Assembly (NCBI RefSeq): GCF_015773195.1
Contig: NZ_JADWYK010000005.1
Span: 186,001 to 250,000 of the forward strand
Origin: Hymenobacter guriensis
GTDB taxonomy: Bacteria; Bacteroidota; Bacteroidia; Cytophagales; Hymenobacteraceae
DNA: 64,000 nt
Direction of reading: 5' to 3'
Position 1 is the stretch's first letter; the number at the start of each line of letters is the position of its first letter. Below are positions 19,401 through 26,899 of this stretch, piece by piece. The notes below the pieces were generated by a model that was not told the DNA's origin, searched no databases, and was given only the letters and a program-made list of their open reading frames with translations. Made by a program: the position numbers and the translations under genes.

Positions 19401-19829
19401 TTCCGTCAGGTTGGAAGAGCCCATGACGTAGAAATGGTGCTGCGCGTCGTTGGTATGACAATCGTACAGATAGGATTTAGCATGGCAGAAGTTGGGCCGT
19501 AAGGTCTTGACGGCTACCTTTTCCTGTTCAAGCAAAGCTACTGCCTTGGGCACTAGCTTATTCAACCGCAGTGCTTGCTCGATACCAAGGTTGTCTGTGA
19601 GTAAGTCAATTATCTTATCCGACTCCCGCTCTATTTGAGCCGTGTCGCCAATGATAAGCCGGCAAGCTGAAATGTGAGTATTCAGATCATCATACACGCG
19701 AGCCAAGGCTGCTACTGAGAAGTAGCCTGTTACCACATCCAGGGTACCAGCCCGACAGAGGTAACGCGTAATGAATTCGTATACAGTAACTGGGTTAGAG
19801 TCTACTTTGGTTTTGTTGTCTAAGAGCAT
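16431..19829 (-). CDS. PLD-nuclease / SNF2-type helicase fusion
   Basis: 1132 aa. The N-terminal phospholipase-D-like domain has one HxK motif (HAKSYLYD, near 117) and GSSNLTEAGLG near 137. The SNF2/RapA-type helicase that follows has Walker A ADAVGLGKTWQA near 281, DESH box VIDESHNLRN near 371, motif III LLLSATPINT and motif VI QRFGRVDRLGS near 851. PLD-SNF2 proteins are frequent in DISARM-like and helicase-methylase-ATPase defence systems, where the PLD half may cut DNA. It is the first gene of the compact minus-strand operon. The 274 bases upstream probably hold the promoter, but I found no convincing motif. Confidence 0.9.
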   Translation of the reverse strand: MLLDNKTKVDSNPVTVYEFITRYLCRAGTLDVVTGYFSVAALARVYDDLNTHISACRLIIGDTAQIERESDKIIDLLTDNLGIEQALRLNKLVPKAVALLEQEKVAVKTLRPNFCHAKSYLYDCHTNDAQHHFYVMGSSNLTEAGLGIKATSNIELNTASFGGQSDYKELKNWFGELWKKPEARSAIKLEDGTTKDFKQHLIDLMQDLSRKYTPQEVYEKVLYELFRGELEAFTESPELSRDISHLRESEVFKILLPFQKAGVLSLIRMLQQYNGAILADAVGLGKTWQALAVIKFFEMQGAEVIVLCPKKLENNWQRYLYRRNSRFESDRLDYVVRFHTDLQGDLLEKKADKIKLDYFQSDRPKLLVIDESHNLRNDKSSRYKFLVKQLLEANRNIKVLLLSATPINTALTDVRNQFKLLAGGRNDGFAESLRVPNLQYVFAKAQEQFKLWQERPDPGKRVSEFVKELPEHFFELTDALIVARTRKQIKGRDNGLHFPTKEKPVNLYVGLDRIGGLEGFDTIFRAFRVNMTAYRPSEYTEQKTAGSILEDERQRDKFLVRMMAILLVKRLESCWYSFGLTVNRILTHHEGALAKIVAFEKQERSEGRLNLSDEEEQVLAEALDELDADDYAGADFALGKKRPVALNTLTNLPAFVKHLRMDVTKLRALAGHVQQMTDTVAAEDGPTSVDTKLQRLMKEIKAKRAKRPNQKIIIFTAFRDTAQYLFDELGKRGFLRMAMVSGQESKTDDGYLGKDFEPILERFAPFTKLYNERDWQAFYVKNGLPVTHKPTYQEWQLLMRAHDAKVTKQLDQPIDLLITTDCLSEGQNLQDGDCVMNYDIHWNPVRLIQRFGRVDRLGSPNASVIGYNFWPAASYDEYLNLKDRVENRMALLSLVGAEYEDALNPEFEAKMTGMDKTPLASQQADRMMRQMQTTWDDIEENGQTLGLDDFSLEPFRQELFDLLRRSEDKYRRMPNGIYTGFKARPELLPDAGKLPAGVIALLGYPRRPSGAGPEFRYEERHLAYAAPGAATRFVNHKDILSLLSLHQKEPRMVPAAIEQGQEAELQRLANLLDDWLAQRGGRQVLSALDSLFTFGTTGQGSSASLAPTAEQKMLEDKFQKDQFDLICWFAIS

Positions 19830-20103
19830 TGAGACAAGCAGCTGATGCAGAAGTAACCGTGTCGCCGTGTCGACTGGACAGGTTACTGAAATCTAGTAAA
19901 GGCAAAAGATCTGTGCGTGCTGCTTCAATCTTGGAGCAGTAGCAGCAGAATGTAGAAAGGCAATCAAGGTAGAGAATAAATCACGGCCTTACCAATGTAA
20001 AAGTGTCTTAGCGCCATTCTTTCAACATAGCAAGCAGCGCTGTAGAGCCGTGGTCAACGCACTGCATAGGGGCATCCAGTATCTAATAATTTGACAGCAT
20101 GTA
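19830..20103. other. Intergenic region upstream of the helicase operon
   Basis: A 274-base gap between the stop of the DUF262 gene and the start of the PLD-SNF2 helicase, both on the minus strand. It has no long reading frame that I trust, no strong hairpin and no clear TAnnTTTG box on the minus strand. It most likely contains the operon promoter. Confidence 0.4.
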
Positions 20104-22449
20104 CTATCCGAACGAATGACTATCACCTACTATAAGCGGGTGTTGGTATAGCTTGTTTATAAACTGAACTGCAGTTTCAACACGGTCAGATCCTGCACAA
20201 TCTGGCAACCAGTACTGTTGCAGGTCTTCGATTTTGGTCAATGCAAATTCATCCATTAACGCTGGAGCCAGCCGTAGTTGAACTTTAGTGTCAAGATCCA
20301 GTCGCCAGCCCGGCTGTTCACAGTAAAGAGAGAGGTCTACTGTTCCGCCGTTGCTTGTAGGTACCTTATACAACCACAGGGGGCTCCACTCCCGATCATG
20401 GGCACGTGAGTCTTCATTAGTACAACGAGCTGAATTATTGAGCAGACTGATAACCGTACGCACATACGGATTGATGTGAAAGCCTTTTAAAGAAGACCTC
20501 GACAAGTGTCGTATCTCGTAAGCTCGGTCCTCCGCCCAATGGTACAATACTAAGTTATGACCGCTCGTCATTGTCGGGTAGCGCACGAAGTAATACCGCC
20601 AGCTTTCAGTTTGTGGCGTAGCCGATTCCAGCCACCGATCAATCATCAGTTGCAGCCTATCGGACGCGTCAGCGCCTGGTGTGTCCGCAAATCGCTGCAA
20701 GAAATGGAGTAGAAGCCCTTTTCTCTGGCTGTCATCGGTTAGCATAGGGTATAGGTCAGACGCCAAACCAAAAAACCACCTACCACTCCCAATATCGAAT
20801 GAATAGTCGTCTTCAGTCAGTAGTGCCCTGATTGTCAAATGACTGTTACTCGCATCCCCCCATATGGCTACTGCTGACCTGGCCAACTCTGGTAGCTTAT
20901 CAGCCAATGCAGCTAATCCCTGTGTATCCGTAGGTGGGATGGCTGGCTGAAAGCCTAATAGCTGCCCCCGGAATACAGCTAGATCTTCCAGTTGATGTAC
21001 CCACTCTTTAAGCTCGGGCCTACTTGCGAACAACCGCGCTTTCTCTTGCTCCAAACGATACCACGCACCATCTATTTGTGGCTGCAAATCCGTAGCTAAA
21101 TGCTCGTAAATATTCCCGGTTGCCACCGGCATCAAAGCATCCAGGTCGGCCAGAGTAGCTGATAAGTTATCCGCATCTAAAACAGAGACAAAACCAGTTT
21201 CCCACCACTGGCGCCGACGGCGTCCTTCCAAATAATTGCGCACTACTCGTACATAGTCCAGCAGGGCATAATCTATAACAGTAATCGGGCGTACCCGCTT
21301 ACCATACTGCAGTAGCGCGTACAGCAGTAATTTCATTTTGTACCCCGGCTCCCCCAGCCCCGCCAACAGATTTACCTTACCGTTGCCGAACAACTGCACC
21401 TTACCCGGCTCCTGTTGCGTGGTAAAGAGCTCACCAAAATAGTCTGCGGCCTTGTGCCCGGGTAGGCTACTTAGCTGGTCCAGCATCTGTTCTAGCTCCC
21501 GCACGTTTGCCTCGTCTGCATATACCTCACGGTACCAGTCAAAAGAATCCACTGAGGCCTCCTTGCTCTTTTGCTTTCCCACCTGTTGCCGGGCGCCCAG
21601 CATCCGGGTACAGAAATCAATAAACTCCTCAATTGCCTGGTCCAGCTTGTCGGGCTCCTCATCGTATTGCTGCCAAAAGAAATCCAGCCATTTATTGTCC
21701 ATTTTTTGCGAGAATTCTCCGTGCACTTTATGGTGCTGGATCAACAGTTGGTCAAATGCAGCCTTCCACTTCTCAAATGGCGTAAGGGGTTTACCCCGGG
21801 AGTTCATCTTCAGGTACAGGTCATCAGTAAGCCCCACGTCCGTTAGGTTTAGGAAATGGAAGCCGACCGGCACCGCATCGCTTGTCAGGCGCGTAAATAG
21901 GTCAGGAATATCCTGGAATTTGTCATGAATAGCGGCTAGCATCACCAGCATGGCCTCCACGGTCGGGTCCCGCTTCCAGATCGGCTGAAACCAAGCAGCA
22001 TCCTGTAGATGTGCTCGGAATACCCTCCCATTGGTGATATCCTTAAAATTCGGTTGATACCCAACCAGACCCAGACAAAAATCCCGGGAGCTGCGGCGGG
22101 TCTGGTAGCTGAACTTACGCAGCCGTTCACTGGCCCCTTGTAATGCCCCGGCTTTGGCCGCCGCATACCAGTGCAGTAGAAACAAGGTCGTCAGGCGCTG
22201 CTGCCCATCCAGGGGGAGAAGCGTGATGCTCTCCACCTGTCCGTACACGAAATCAAGCCGTAGCGGGGCCTTATTCGCTCCCGTCAGGGCCTCATATAGA
22301 GCATTCAAAAATAGCTTTCGCACCAAGCTTGCTTGGCTATCTGCTCTCCCTTGAGCATAGTCACGCTGTAGCAGCGGTATCCGAATTCGCCTGTCTTTTA
22401 TCAGTTGCCAGAAGCTAATTGGCACGTTATCGATATTAGAAATTGTCAT
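20104..22449 (-). CDS. DUF262 protein without HNH domain
   Basis: About 781 aa from the ATG at 22449, chosen because it gives a 14-base overlap with the upstream gene and begins MTISNIDNVPISFW, as this subfamily does. A TTG would give 15 more residues. DUF262 motifs are PLLQRDYAQG near 25 and PLDGQQRLTT near 77, then FLLHWYAA. The long C-terminal region lacks the IEH...GNL motifs of DUF1524, so this copy has no visible nuclease. Overlap with the preceding DUF262-DUF1524 gene suggests that the two proteins work as a pair, as GmrS and GmrD do. Confidence 0.88.
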   Translation of the reverse strand: MTISNIDNVPISFWQLIKDRRIRIPLLQRDYAQGRADSQASLVRKLFLNALYEALTGANKAPLRLDFVYGQVESITLLPLDGQQRLTTLFLLHWYAAAKAGALQGASERLRKFSYQTRRSSRDFCLGLVGYQPNFKDITNGRVFRAHLQDAAWFQPIWKRDPTVEAMLVMLAAIHDKFQDIPDLFTRLTSDAVPVGFHFLNLTDVGLTDDLYLKMNSRGKPLTPFEKWKAAFDQLLIQHHKVHGEFSQKMDNKWLDFFWQQYDEEPDKLDQAIEEFIDFCTRMLGARQQVGKQKSKEASVDSFDWYREVYADEANVRELEQMLDQLSSLPGHKAADYFGELFTTQQEPGKVQLFGNGKVNLLAGLGEPGYKMKLLLYALLQYGKRVRPITVIDYALLDYVRVVRNYLEGRRRRQWWETGFVSVLDADNLSATLADLDALMPVATGNIYEHLATDLQPQIDGAWYRLEQEKARLFASRPELKEWVHQLEDLAVFRGQLLGFQPAIPPTDTQGLAALADKLPELARSAVAIWGDASNSHLTIRALLTEDDYSFDIGSGRWFFGLASDLYPMLTDDSQRKGLLLHFLQRFADTPGADASDRLQLMIDRWLESATPQTESWRYYFVRYPTMTSGHNLVLYHWAEDRAYEIRHLSRSSLKGFHINPYVRTVISLLNNSARCTNEDSRAHDREWSPLWLYKVPTSNGGTVDLSLYCEQPGWRLDLDTKVQLRLAPALMDEFALTKIEDLQQYWLPDCAGSDRVETAVQFINKLYQHPLIVGDSHSFG

Positions 22450-24259
22450 TATCAGCGACAAAAAAGTTGCGTAGTTTATCCTGTATAGCCTCAACGTAAT
22501 CGCTCCGGTCTGCCTTGGTCCACGAACTCAGATGGCGCGGAGGAAAGGAATAATACTTTAGAAATACGTTGCGGGTCGCCAGTGGGACAAAAGAGCCTTG
22601 CTGCTCCCGCTTTAAAATCATCTCCCTTTTCGCCTCAAACAATCCATTGTTAAGTGAGGCGTTGTCCCGCATAGAAAGCAGAGCCAGATTGGCGATACTA
22701 TGCGAATCGGACGGACCAAACAAGTCAAACACCTCCTCCTGTAGAGCGAGAAACTGTTCTTGCGTCAACTCTTCCTGCTGTCCGGCCACGTCCAACGCGT
22801 CGAGTAATTGGCTGGTGGTTTCAGTCATTGTGCCGCCCGCTGGTATGCTTTCCGGCACGTCTGTCATATCTGCTTCGGCGACGCGTTTATGTAGTTCCTT
22901 TAGCCATTTCTTCAGCTCTGTACTACTATGGGGCAACTTCGAATTCTGAGCATGGATATGCTCCAGACTCCAAGTGGTTCTCTGCTTGAAGCGGTGGAAA
23001 GGAAAGCGCTGACTGCTGTGCTTGCCATAATGCAGCACGTTAAATAATAAAAGCACTCGGTAGATTCTTTCTTTATCTGGGGGTGAGTCGAAGCTCAGCG
23101 CCGGAATAGCTTCTATTGCCGGCAGCTCCTTTTGAATCCGTTTTCTCAACTGGCTGCGAAACGTCGACTGAGTGCAATTGTGAGCCAGCTGTAGTACTTC
23201 ACCTAAGGATACCCCGATAGCTAACAGATACCCTACCAGATGGTAAAGCTGCCGGTCGTCAAACCAATGCGCAAACACCTCAAACCGGCGCCGAATCTGC
23301 TGCCATTGACTCAGTACGCCCTCCACGGTAGTCATCTCCGGCAGCTTGCTGAAGTAATGGAAGGTAGCAAAGGGATCTTGACTGTCTGCTTCTTTTTCGG
23401 TCAGATTCCGCAGGATAAACTCTATCCGCGTCGCCTGGTCCGGGGCAGTCCGGTTTAGGAAATACCAAAATTCCTCCTGCTGCAGCGCCGACTCCATCTG
23501 GTCCCATTCGCTGGCAATTTCCAGCTGCCGCAAGGTAAAATCCTGCCTCTGCTCGGTATCCTCGTCGGCACGGCTTTTCAGGAATAGTGCCTTCACAAGT
23601 TCCGCATTGGTCAGCGGAATCTTGCCGGAGTTGATACGCATGAATACATCATGTGCGGCCTGACTTTCGTCAAGTTGATACCAAATGACGAAGCAGCGAG
23701 TGAGTAGTAGACTTTTTAACTCGTCTTCCTCAATACACCTCACTGGTGCCTCATGCACAAACCAGTCCTGAATTGCCTCGTAGGCTGAGTACATGAAATG
23801 AAAGTCAATGTTCTTCCGGCTGCTTTGCTTTGTTTGCTCGGCCAGCGTGGCCAGAAATTCCACGCTTTGGGGTCTGGTTTCGTAGCGTAGAGAAAACAAC
23901 TCAGGCTCAGGCATGCCACGCTGTAGATAGCTCAACAGAATATGAATAGTCGTTAGTCGTTGCTGACCGTCAATAACCTCACGGTATCCCTGGGCCCCAC
24001 GCACGATAATCGGCTGCAGACAGTAGCGGAGGTCCGAAGCTGCCCGCTCCTTAAAATCGGCCAGATCATTCAGCAGCTCTTTCACTTGCTGCTGAGTCCA
24101 CCGGTAACCCCGTTGATAAGCCGGAATCATAAAATGTTCACCCCCCAACGCCGCAATAGAGGGGGCGGCAATAGAATTGTTTGGATTGATCAAGGACTGC
24201 TGAGAATAGTAGAGTGATATACCAGAGCACAATAATGGCTGAATAGCTGGTAATTCCAC
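22436..24259 (-). CDS. DUF262-DUF1524 protein, first gene of a DUF262 pair
   Basis: About 607 aa if started at the GTG at 24259. A TTG at 24193 would give MINPNNSIAAPS, closer to what I recall of homologues, so the start is uncertain. DUF262 motifs are PAYQRGYRW near 44 and EVIDGQQRLTT near 103. The DUF1524 HNH part has SLEHIHAQNSKL near 436 and IANLALLSMRDNASLNNGLF. Predicted function: nucleotide-gated HNH nuclease of the GmrSD group. Its last 14 bases overlap the start of the second DUF262 gene, implying coupled translation. Confidence 0.85.
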   Translation of the reverse strand: MELPAIQPLLCSGISLYYSQQSLINPNNSIAAPSIAALGGEHFMIPAYQRGYRWTQQQVKELLNDLADFKERAASDLRYCLQPIIVRGAQGYREVIDGQQRLTTIHILLSYLQRGMPEPELFSLRYETRPQSVEFLATLAEQTKQSSRKNIDFHFMYSAYEAIQDWFVHEAPVRCIEEDELKSLLLTRCFVIWYQLDESQAAHDVFMRINSGKIPLTNAELVKALFLKSRADEDTEQRQDFTLRQLEIASEWDQMESALQQEEFWYFLNRTAPDQATRIEFILRNLTEKEADSQDPFATFHYFSKLPEMTTVEGVLSQWQQIRRRFEVFAHWFDDRQLYHLVGYLLAIGVSLGEVLQLAHNCTQSTFRSQLRKRIQKELPAIEAIPALSFDSPPDKERIYRVLLLFNVLHYGKHSSQRFPFHRFKQRTTWSLEHIHAQNSKLPHSSTELKKWLKELHKRVAEADMTDVPESIPAGGTMTETTSQLLDALDVAGQQEELTQEQFLALQEEVFDLFGPSDSHSIANLALLSMRDNASLNNGLFEAKREMILKREQQGSFVPLATRNVFLKYYSFPPRHLSSWTKADRSDYVEAIQDKLRNFFVADNDNF

Positions 24260-24421
24260 TAAAATACTTTTAGAGGAGATAGTGGTGGCTTATCAAACGG
24301 GGAAGCGTACAATATCACTGCTGATGAGGTGCAGGCAGTACAGCAGCAGCGTTGGCAGGAGCGAGGTGGTTTCACCAAGCAAATCAGGCTACTTGAAGTT
24401 CTACCATAACCCCGCCCGCTG

Positions 24422-24763
24422 ATGAATCCGACACAGCTGCAGTTTATCTTTCATCCCATCCCCGACCAGTGGGGCCTACGGGGCGACCCTGCTCTTTGGC
24501 AGGAGCTAGAGCATGTCTGCGCCACACTCCAACTACCGACTTCTCCCGCTACCATCGACCAATTGCTTGCTTTCCTGTACCACAATCTGGTAGGAGAGGA
24601 GCCAGTCGCCGGCCACCGGTCCTACGTGCCCCGCTACCAGGGTGGGGGGATGAGTGGTGGCCACGTTTCAGCTGACTTCTGGCTCACTCAGGGGCTTCCT
24701 ACTCTGAAAAGCCGCATGCTTCAACTGTTAGTTGAAGACGGTAAGCAGGGAACACGCCGCTAG
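24422..24763 (+). CDS. Small Bacteroidota protein with GGMSGG motif
   Basis: A 113-aa soluble protein beginning MNPTQLQFIFHPIPDQWGLR. It carries YVPRYQGGGMSGGHVSADFW near 70-90, which matches a small family I recall from Bacteroidota genomes (GGMSSGxxSxxFW) with no assigned function. It is the only plus-strand gene between 6 and 28 kb and is transcribed divergently from the DUF262 pair across a 162-base gap. Confidence 0.7.
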   Translation: MNPTQLQFIFHPIPDQWGLRGDPALWQELEHVCATLQLPTSPATIDQLLAFLYHNLVGEEPVAGHRSYVPRYQGGGMSGGHVSADFWLTQGLPTLKSRMLQLLVEDGKQGTRR

Positions 24764-25175
24764 CAAGCCCTGCATAGGAATAGCCCACAAGCTCACACCT
24801 GCTGAAACCTATTTGATGGGCATTTGACGGGCATTTGACAAACAACCCTTATACTGGCTATAAATAGCTATTCAGCGAAGCTGTAGCCTGTTTTTGAAAC
24901 CATACTCTCTCTTGACAGGCATTTGATTGGGCAGCGTATCATCTGGCCAACTGCCATTGTGCTCATCCTAGCCACCGTAGATATATTGGCTCACAATGAG
25001 TATTCCGCTGCTGACTTGATTCTGACCGAAAGGCTTTCGTAGCCCAAGCAATGAGCCGCAAAAAGAAAGCCCGGCCGCAAAGCCAGGCTTCCAGTGCAAT
25101 AGATGTGAGGTTAGCCAGTAACCGAGTTACCTGCCCTTGCAGCCCGCACACACTATCCGGGACCGCAGCCTCAAT
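24764..25175. other. Non-coding stretch with direct repeats
   Basis: About 410 bases between a plus-strand gene and a minus-strand gene. I see no credible gene. It contains the 11-base tandem repeat at 24811-24843 and one more related unit at 24921. The rest shows no structure that I can support. Confidence 0.5.
24811..24843. repeat. Three 11-bp tandem repeats ATTTGAYGGGC
   Basis: Units at 24811, 24822 and 24833 (ATTTGATGGGC, ATTTGACGGGC, ATTTGACAAAC) are spaced exactly one helical turn apart. A further copy, ATTTGATTGGG, lies at 24921. The phasing suggests repeated binding of one protein along one face of the DNA. Confidence 0.6.
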
Positions 25176-25210
25176 ATAAGAACGGCCACCAAACAGGTGG
25201 CCGTTCTTAT
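25176..25210. terminator. Bidirectional hairpin terminator
   Basis: A perfect 15-base stem (ATAAGAACGGCCACC with its complement) around the loop AAACA. It lies 12 bases past the stop of the minus-strand 62-aa gene. The T-rich ends on both sides are consistent with termination. Confidence 0.7.
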
Positions 25211-25222
25211 TACCAGCATTTG

Positions 25223-25411
25223 CTACGAAGGTCGCGGCTTCCGTTCCTTCCGCACCCCCTTGAACGGCTTACCGTCTTCCTTCACATCCAGAAAACGCCC
25301 CGTTTCCGCGTCGCGCTTCACAAACTGCTTGGTCACAGGGTTAAAAGTCTGAGACCGTCTACGCACGGCCCCTTTGCGGGCATTGTCGCCGGTAGGAGGG
25401 TTGGTTGCCAT
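25223..25411 (-). CDS. Small basic Bacteroidota protein (62 aa)
   Basis: A 62-aa, highly basic protein (MATNPPTGDNARKGAVRRRS...KRDAETGRFLDVK...PFKGVRKE). I recognise the pattern as a conserved small protein widespread in Bacteroidota, often near mobile or phage-like genes, with no known function. It has no membrane segment and could bind nucleic acid because of its charge; that is inference. It lies 30 bases after the next gene upstream on the same strand and ends at a hairpin terminator. Confidence 0.75.
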   Translation of the reverse strand: MATNPPTGDNARKGAVRRRSQTFNPVTKQFVKRDAETGRFLDVKEDGKPFKGVRKERKPRPS

Positions 25412-25441
25412 AAAGTCGAAGTAAGAGAGTAGGAGAGAAGC

Positions 25442-25738
25442 CTAGAGCGAAGCCGCGTCCCCGCGCTCCACAATGTCGCGCACTTCAGCCGCCGTGCGCC
25501 CATCGGCCCGCACCGGCACCGTGTCCGGGTCCACCGCCACCGACGACACCGCCGCGGCCACCGAGCCGGCCAGCACCAGGTAGCCGCCCAGCGCCACCAC
25601 GGCCGCCGGCAACGCCACCGGGGCTGTAGCCAATACCCCACCTACCGCCGCCAACGCCGCCCCAATCGTGCGCACCTTCCGAAAAAACCGGGGCGTGGGC
25701 AGCGTTACCCGGTCAAGAACTGTCAGTTTCTGGTCCAT
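25442..25738 (-). CDS. Small membrane protein with two predicted helices
   Basis: A 98-aa protein. The N-terminal 20 residues (MDQKLTVLDRVTLPTPRFF) are followed by an Ala/Val/Gly-rich stretch, about residues 26-68, that can form two membrane helices, and then by an acidic tail. Small two-helix proteins near a lysin are often holins, so a holin role is possible but unproven. Upstream lies the palindrome array (25784-25947), which may control it. Confidence 0.65.
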   Translation of the reverse strand: MDQKLTVLDRVTLPTPRFFRKVRTIGAALAAVGGVLATAPVALPAAVVALGGYLVLAGSVAAAVSSVAVDPDTVPVRADGRTAAEVRDIVERGDAASL

Positions 25739-25783
25739 AGATTCATGTGTTTAAAAGGTGAAAATCATTGCTCCCTCTGCCAA

Positions 25784-25947
25784 TTGTGCAGCAGCCTGTT
25801 GCACAAATACCCAGTGCGGAATGCCCTTGGAATCTTGCAACAGCCTGTTGCAAAATTGACCAGCACCCCAGCCAGTTGATGTTGCAGCAGATTGCTGCAA
25901 TATTGACCGGCACTGCCTCTCGCCAATCGTGCAGCAACCTGCTGCAC
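25784..25947. repeat. Array of four TTGCARCAR palindromes, ~47 bp apart
   Basis: Four near-perfect palindromes at 25784-25806, 25835-25853, 25882-25900 and 25929-25947 share the pattern KTGCARCARNYTGYTGCAM. Their centres are 49, 47 and 47 bases apart. The two middle copies are followed by AAWATTGACC. The array fills the 221-base gap between two minus-strand genes. It resembles a cluster of operators or iterons for a dimeric DNA-binding protein. Confidence 0.75.
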
Positions 25948-25959
25948 AACTTGCCCCCG

Positions 25960-26418
25960 TTATTCATCCGGCCCGTCCCGGCCCCGGGCCCAGAGCACCC
26001 GGTCTATCCGCTCATTGCGCGACTCCTGCCGCCGCGAGGCGTCCAGCAGCTGGTTCTGCCGCTCCACCATCACCGTCAGCAGCTTATCCAGGGCGTCCAC
26101 CTTCTCGTTGAGGCGCAGCACCGCATCAGCGCCTTCCTTGCGCACTAGGCCCAGCTCCCGCAGCACCTCCGAGCGGTGCTCCTGCAACTTCAGCTCGTAA
26201 GCCTGCTGGTGCTTGGCCTCCCGTGCTACGGCCGCCGTGTGGTAGCTATCCACCTTCTCCGCCAGCACCGACGTCTGCGTTTCCTGCTTGCGACGGTGCT
26301 CCTTCAGCTCCTCCACATCCCGCCAGCTCTTCACGAAGTACAGCAACACTGCCACCCCGCCGCCCACCACCGACGTCACCACGCCCCAGTTGTCCAGAAT
26401 CGGACTAGCCACGTCCAT
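25960..26418 (-). CDS. N-terminal membrane anchor plus coiled coil
   Basis: 152 aa from the ATG at 26418 (a GTG one codon earlier is possible). One hydrophobic segment (VVTSVVGGGVAVLLYFVKSW, about residues 13-33) precedes a long charged coiled coil (about 35-140). The layout fits small phage membrane proteins such as spanin- or holin-associated proteins, and it overlaps the endolysin gene upstream by 14 bases. A role in cell lysis or in anchoring is inferred from that neighbour only. Confidence 0.7.
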   Translation of the reverse strand: MDVASPILDNWGVVTSVVGGGVAVLLYFVKSWRDVEELKEHRRKQETQTSVLAEKVDSYHTAAVAREAKHQQAYELKLQEHRSEVLRELGLVRKEGADAVLRLNEKVDALDKLLTVMVERQNQLLDASRRQESRNERIDRVLWARGRDGPDE

Positions 26419-26899
26419 CACCTCCTTTCTGCTGCCCGGTTAGCACTTCGAAGTGCGGCCGGTCCTTGAATGTCACCCAGTCGCCACCCCACACCACCCG
26501 CGCATCGGCCGCCTTCATCAGCCGCGCAAACTTGCTCAGCAACAGCCCCGACCACGACACCGACCCATCGGCCAGCAGAAAGGCCACGTCCAGCGCCGGA
26601 GTAGGCGAGAGGTTGTGGTTCGACTGCCCCCCGCGCTTGTAGGTCACAATCGGCCCTGGCTTCGTACGGCCCTGCGCATACAGCTCTTCTTGCCGCTCCG
26701 GACTCCGGTAGCACTCCGTCACAAACGGTAACCCCACCAGCCGCAACACCGGGTCCCCAACCCAGCGCCCGAGCGCCTGCCGGTAAGCCGCCGCCAGATA
26801 CGGCACTGCCTGCCCCAACCGCGTCACCTGCCGCTGCTCCTGCACTGCGTTTAAACGCGGTACTTGCCGCTCTTTCACCAGTGTGCTCGATTGTGTCAT
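26405..26899 (-). CDS. Peptidoglycan L,D-/D,D-peptidase, M15 (VanY/endolysin-like)
   Basis: 164 aa from the ATG at 26899, chosen because the earlier start candidates lack homology-like sequence. The M15 metallopeptidase pattern is clear: YRSPERQEELYAQGR, then SNHNLSPTPALDVAF with zinc ligands His and Asp, and DRPHFEV with the last His. Such enzymes cut peptide cross-links in the cell wall and serve as phage endolysins. No signal peptide is visible, so export would need a holin-like partner, and two candidate membrane proteins lie downstream in the same run. Confidence 0.85.
   Translation of the reverse strand: MTQSSTLVKERQVPRLNAVQEQRQVTRLGQAVPYLAAAYRQALGRWVGDPVLRLVGLPFVTECYRSPERQEELYAQGRTKPGPIVTYKRGGQSNHNLSPTPALDVAFLLADGSVSWSGLLLSKFARLMKAADARVVWGGDWVTFKDRPHFEVLTGQQKGGDGRG

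Noticed and set aside
25150..25175. TATCCGGGACCGCA as a possible copy of the tRNA-Asp 3' end
   Set aside because: It differs by an inserted G and the match is too short; the flanking bases do not match the tRNA.
25784..25947. Palindrome array as a CRISPR
   Set aside because: The repeats are short palindromes (~19 bp) with variable arms, there are only four, and no cas genes are nearby.
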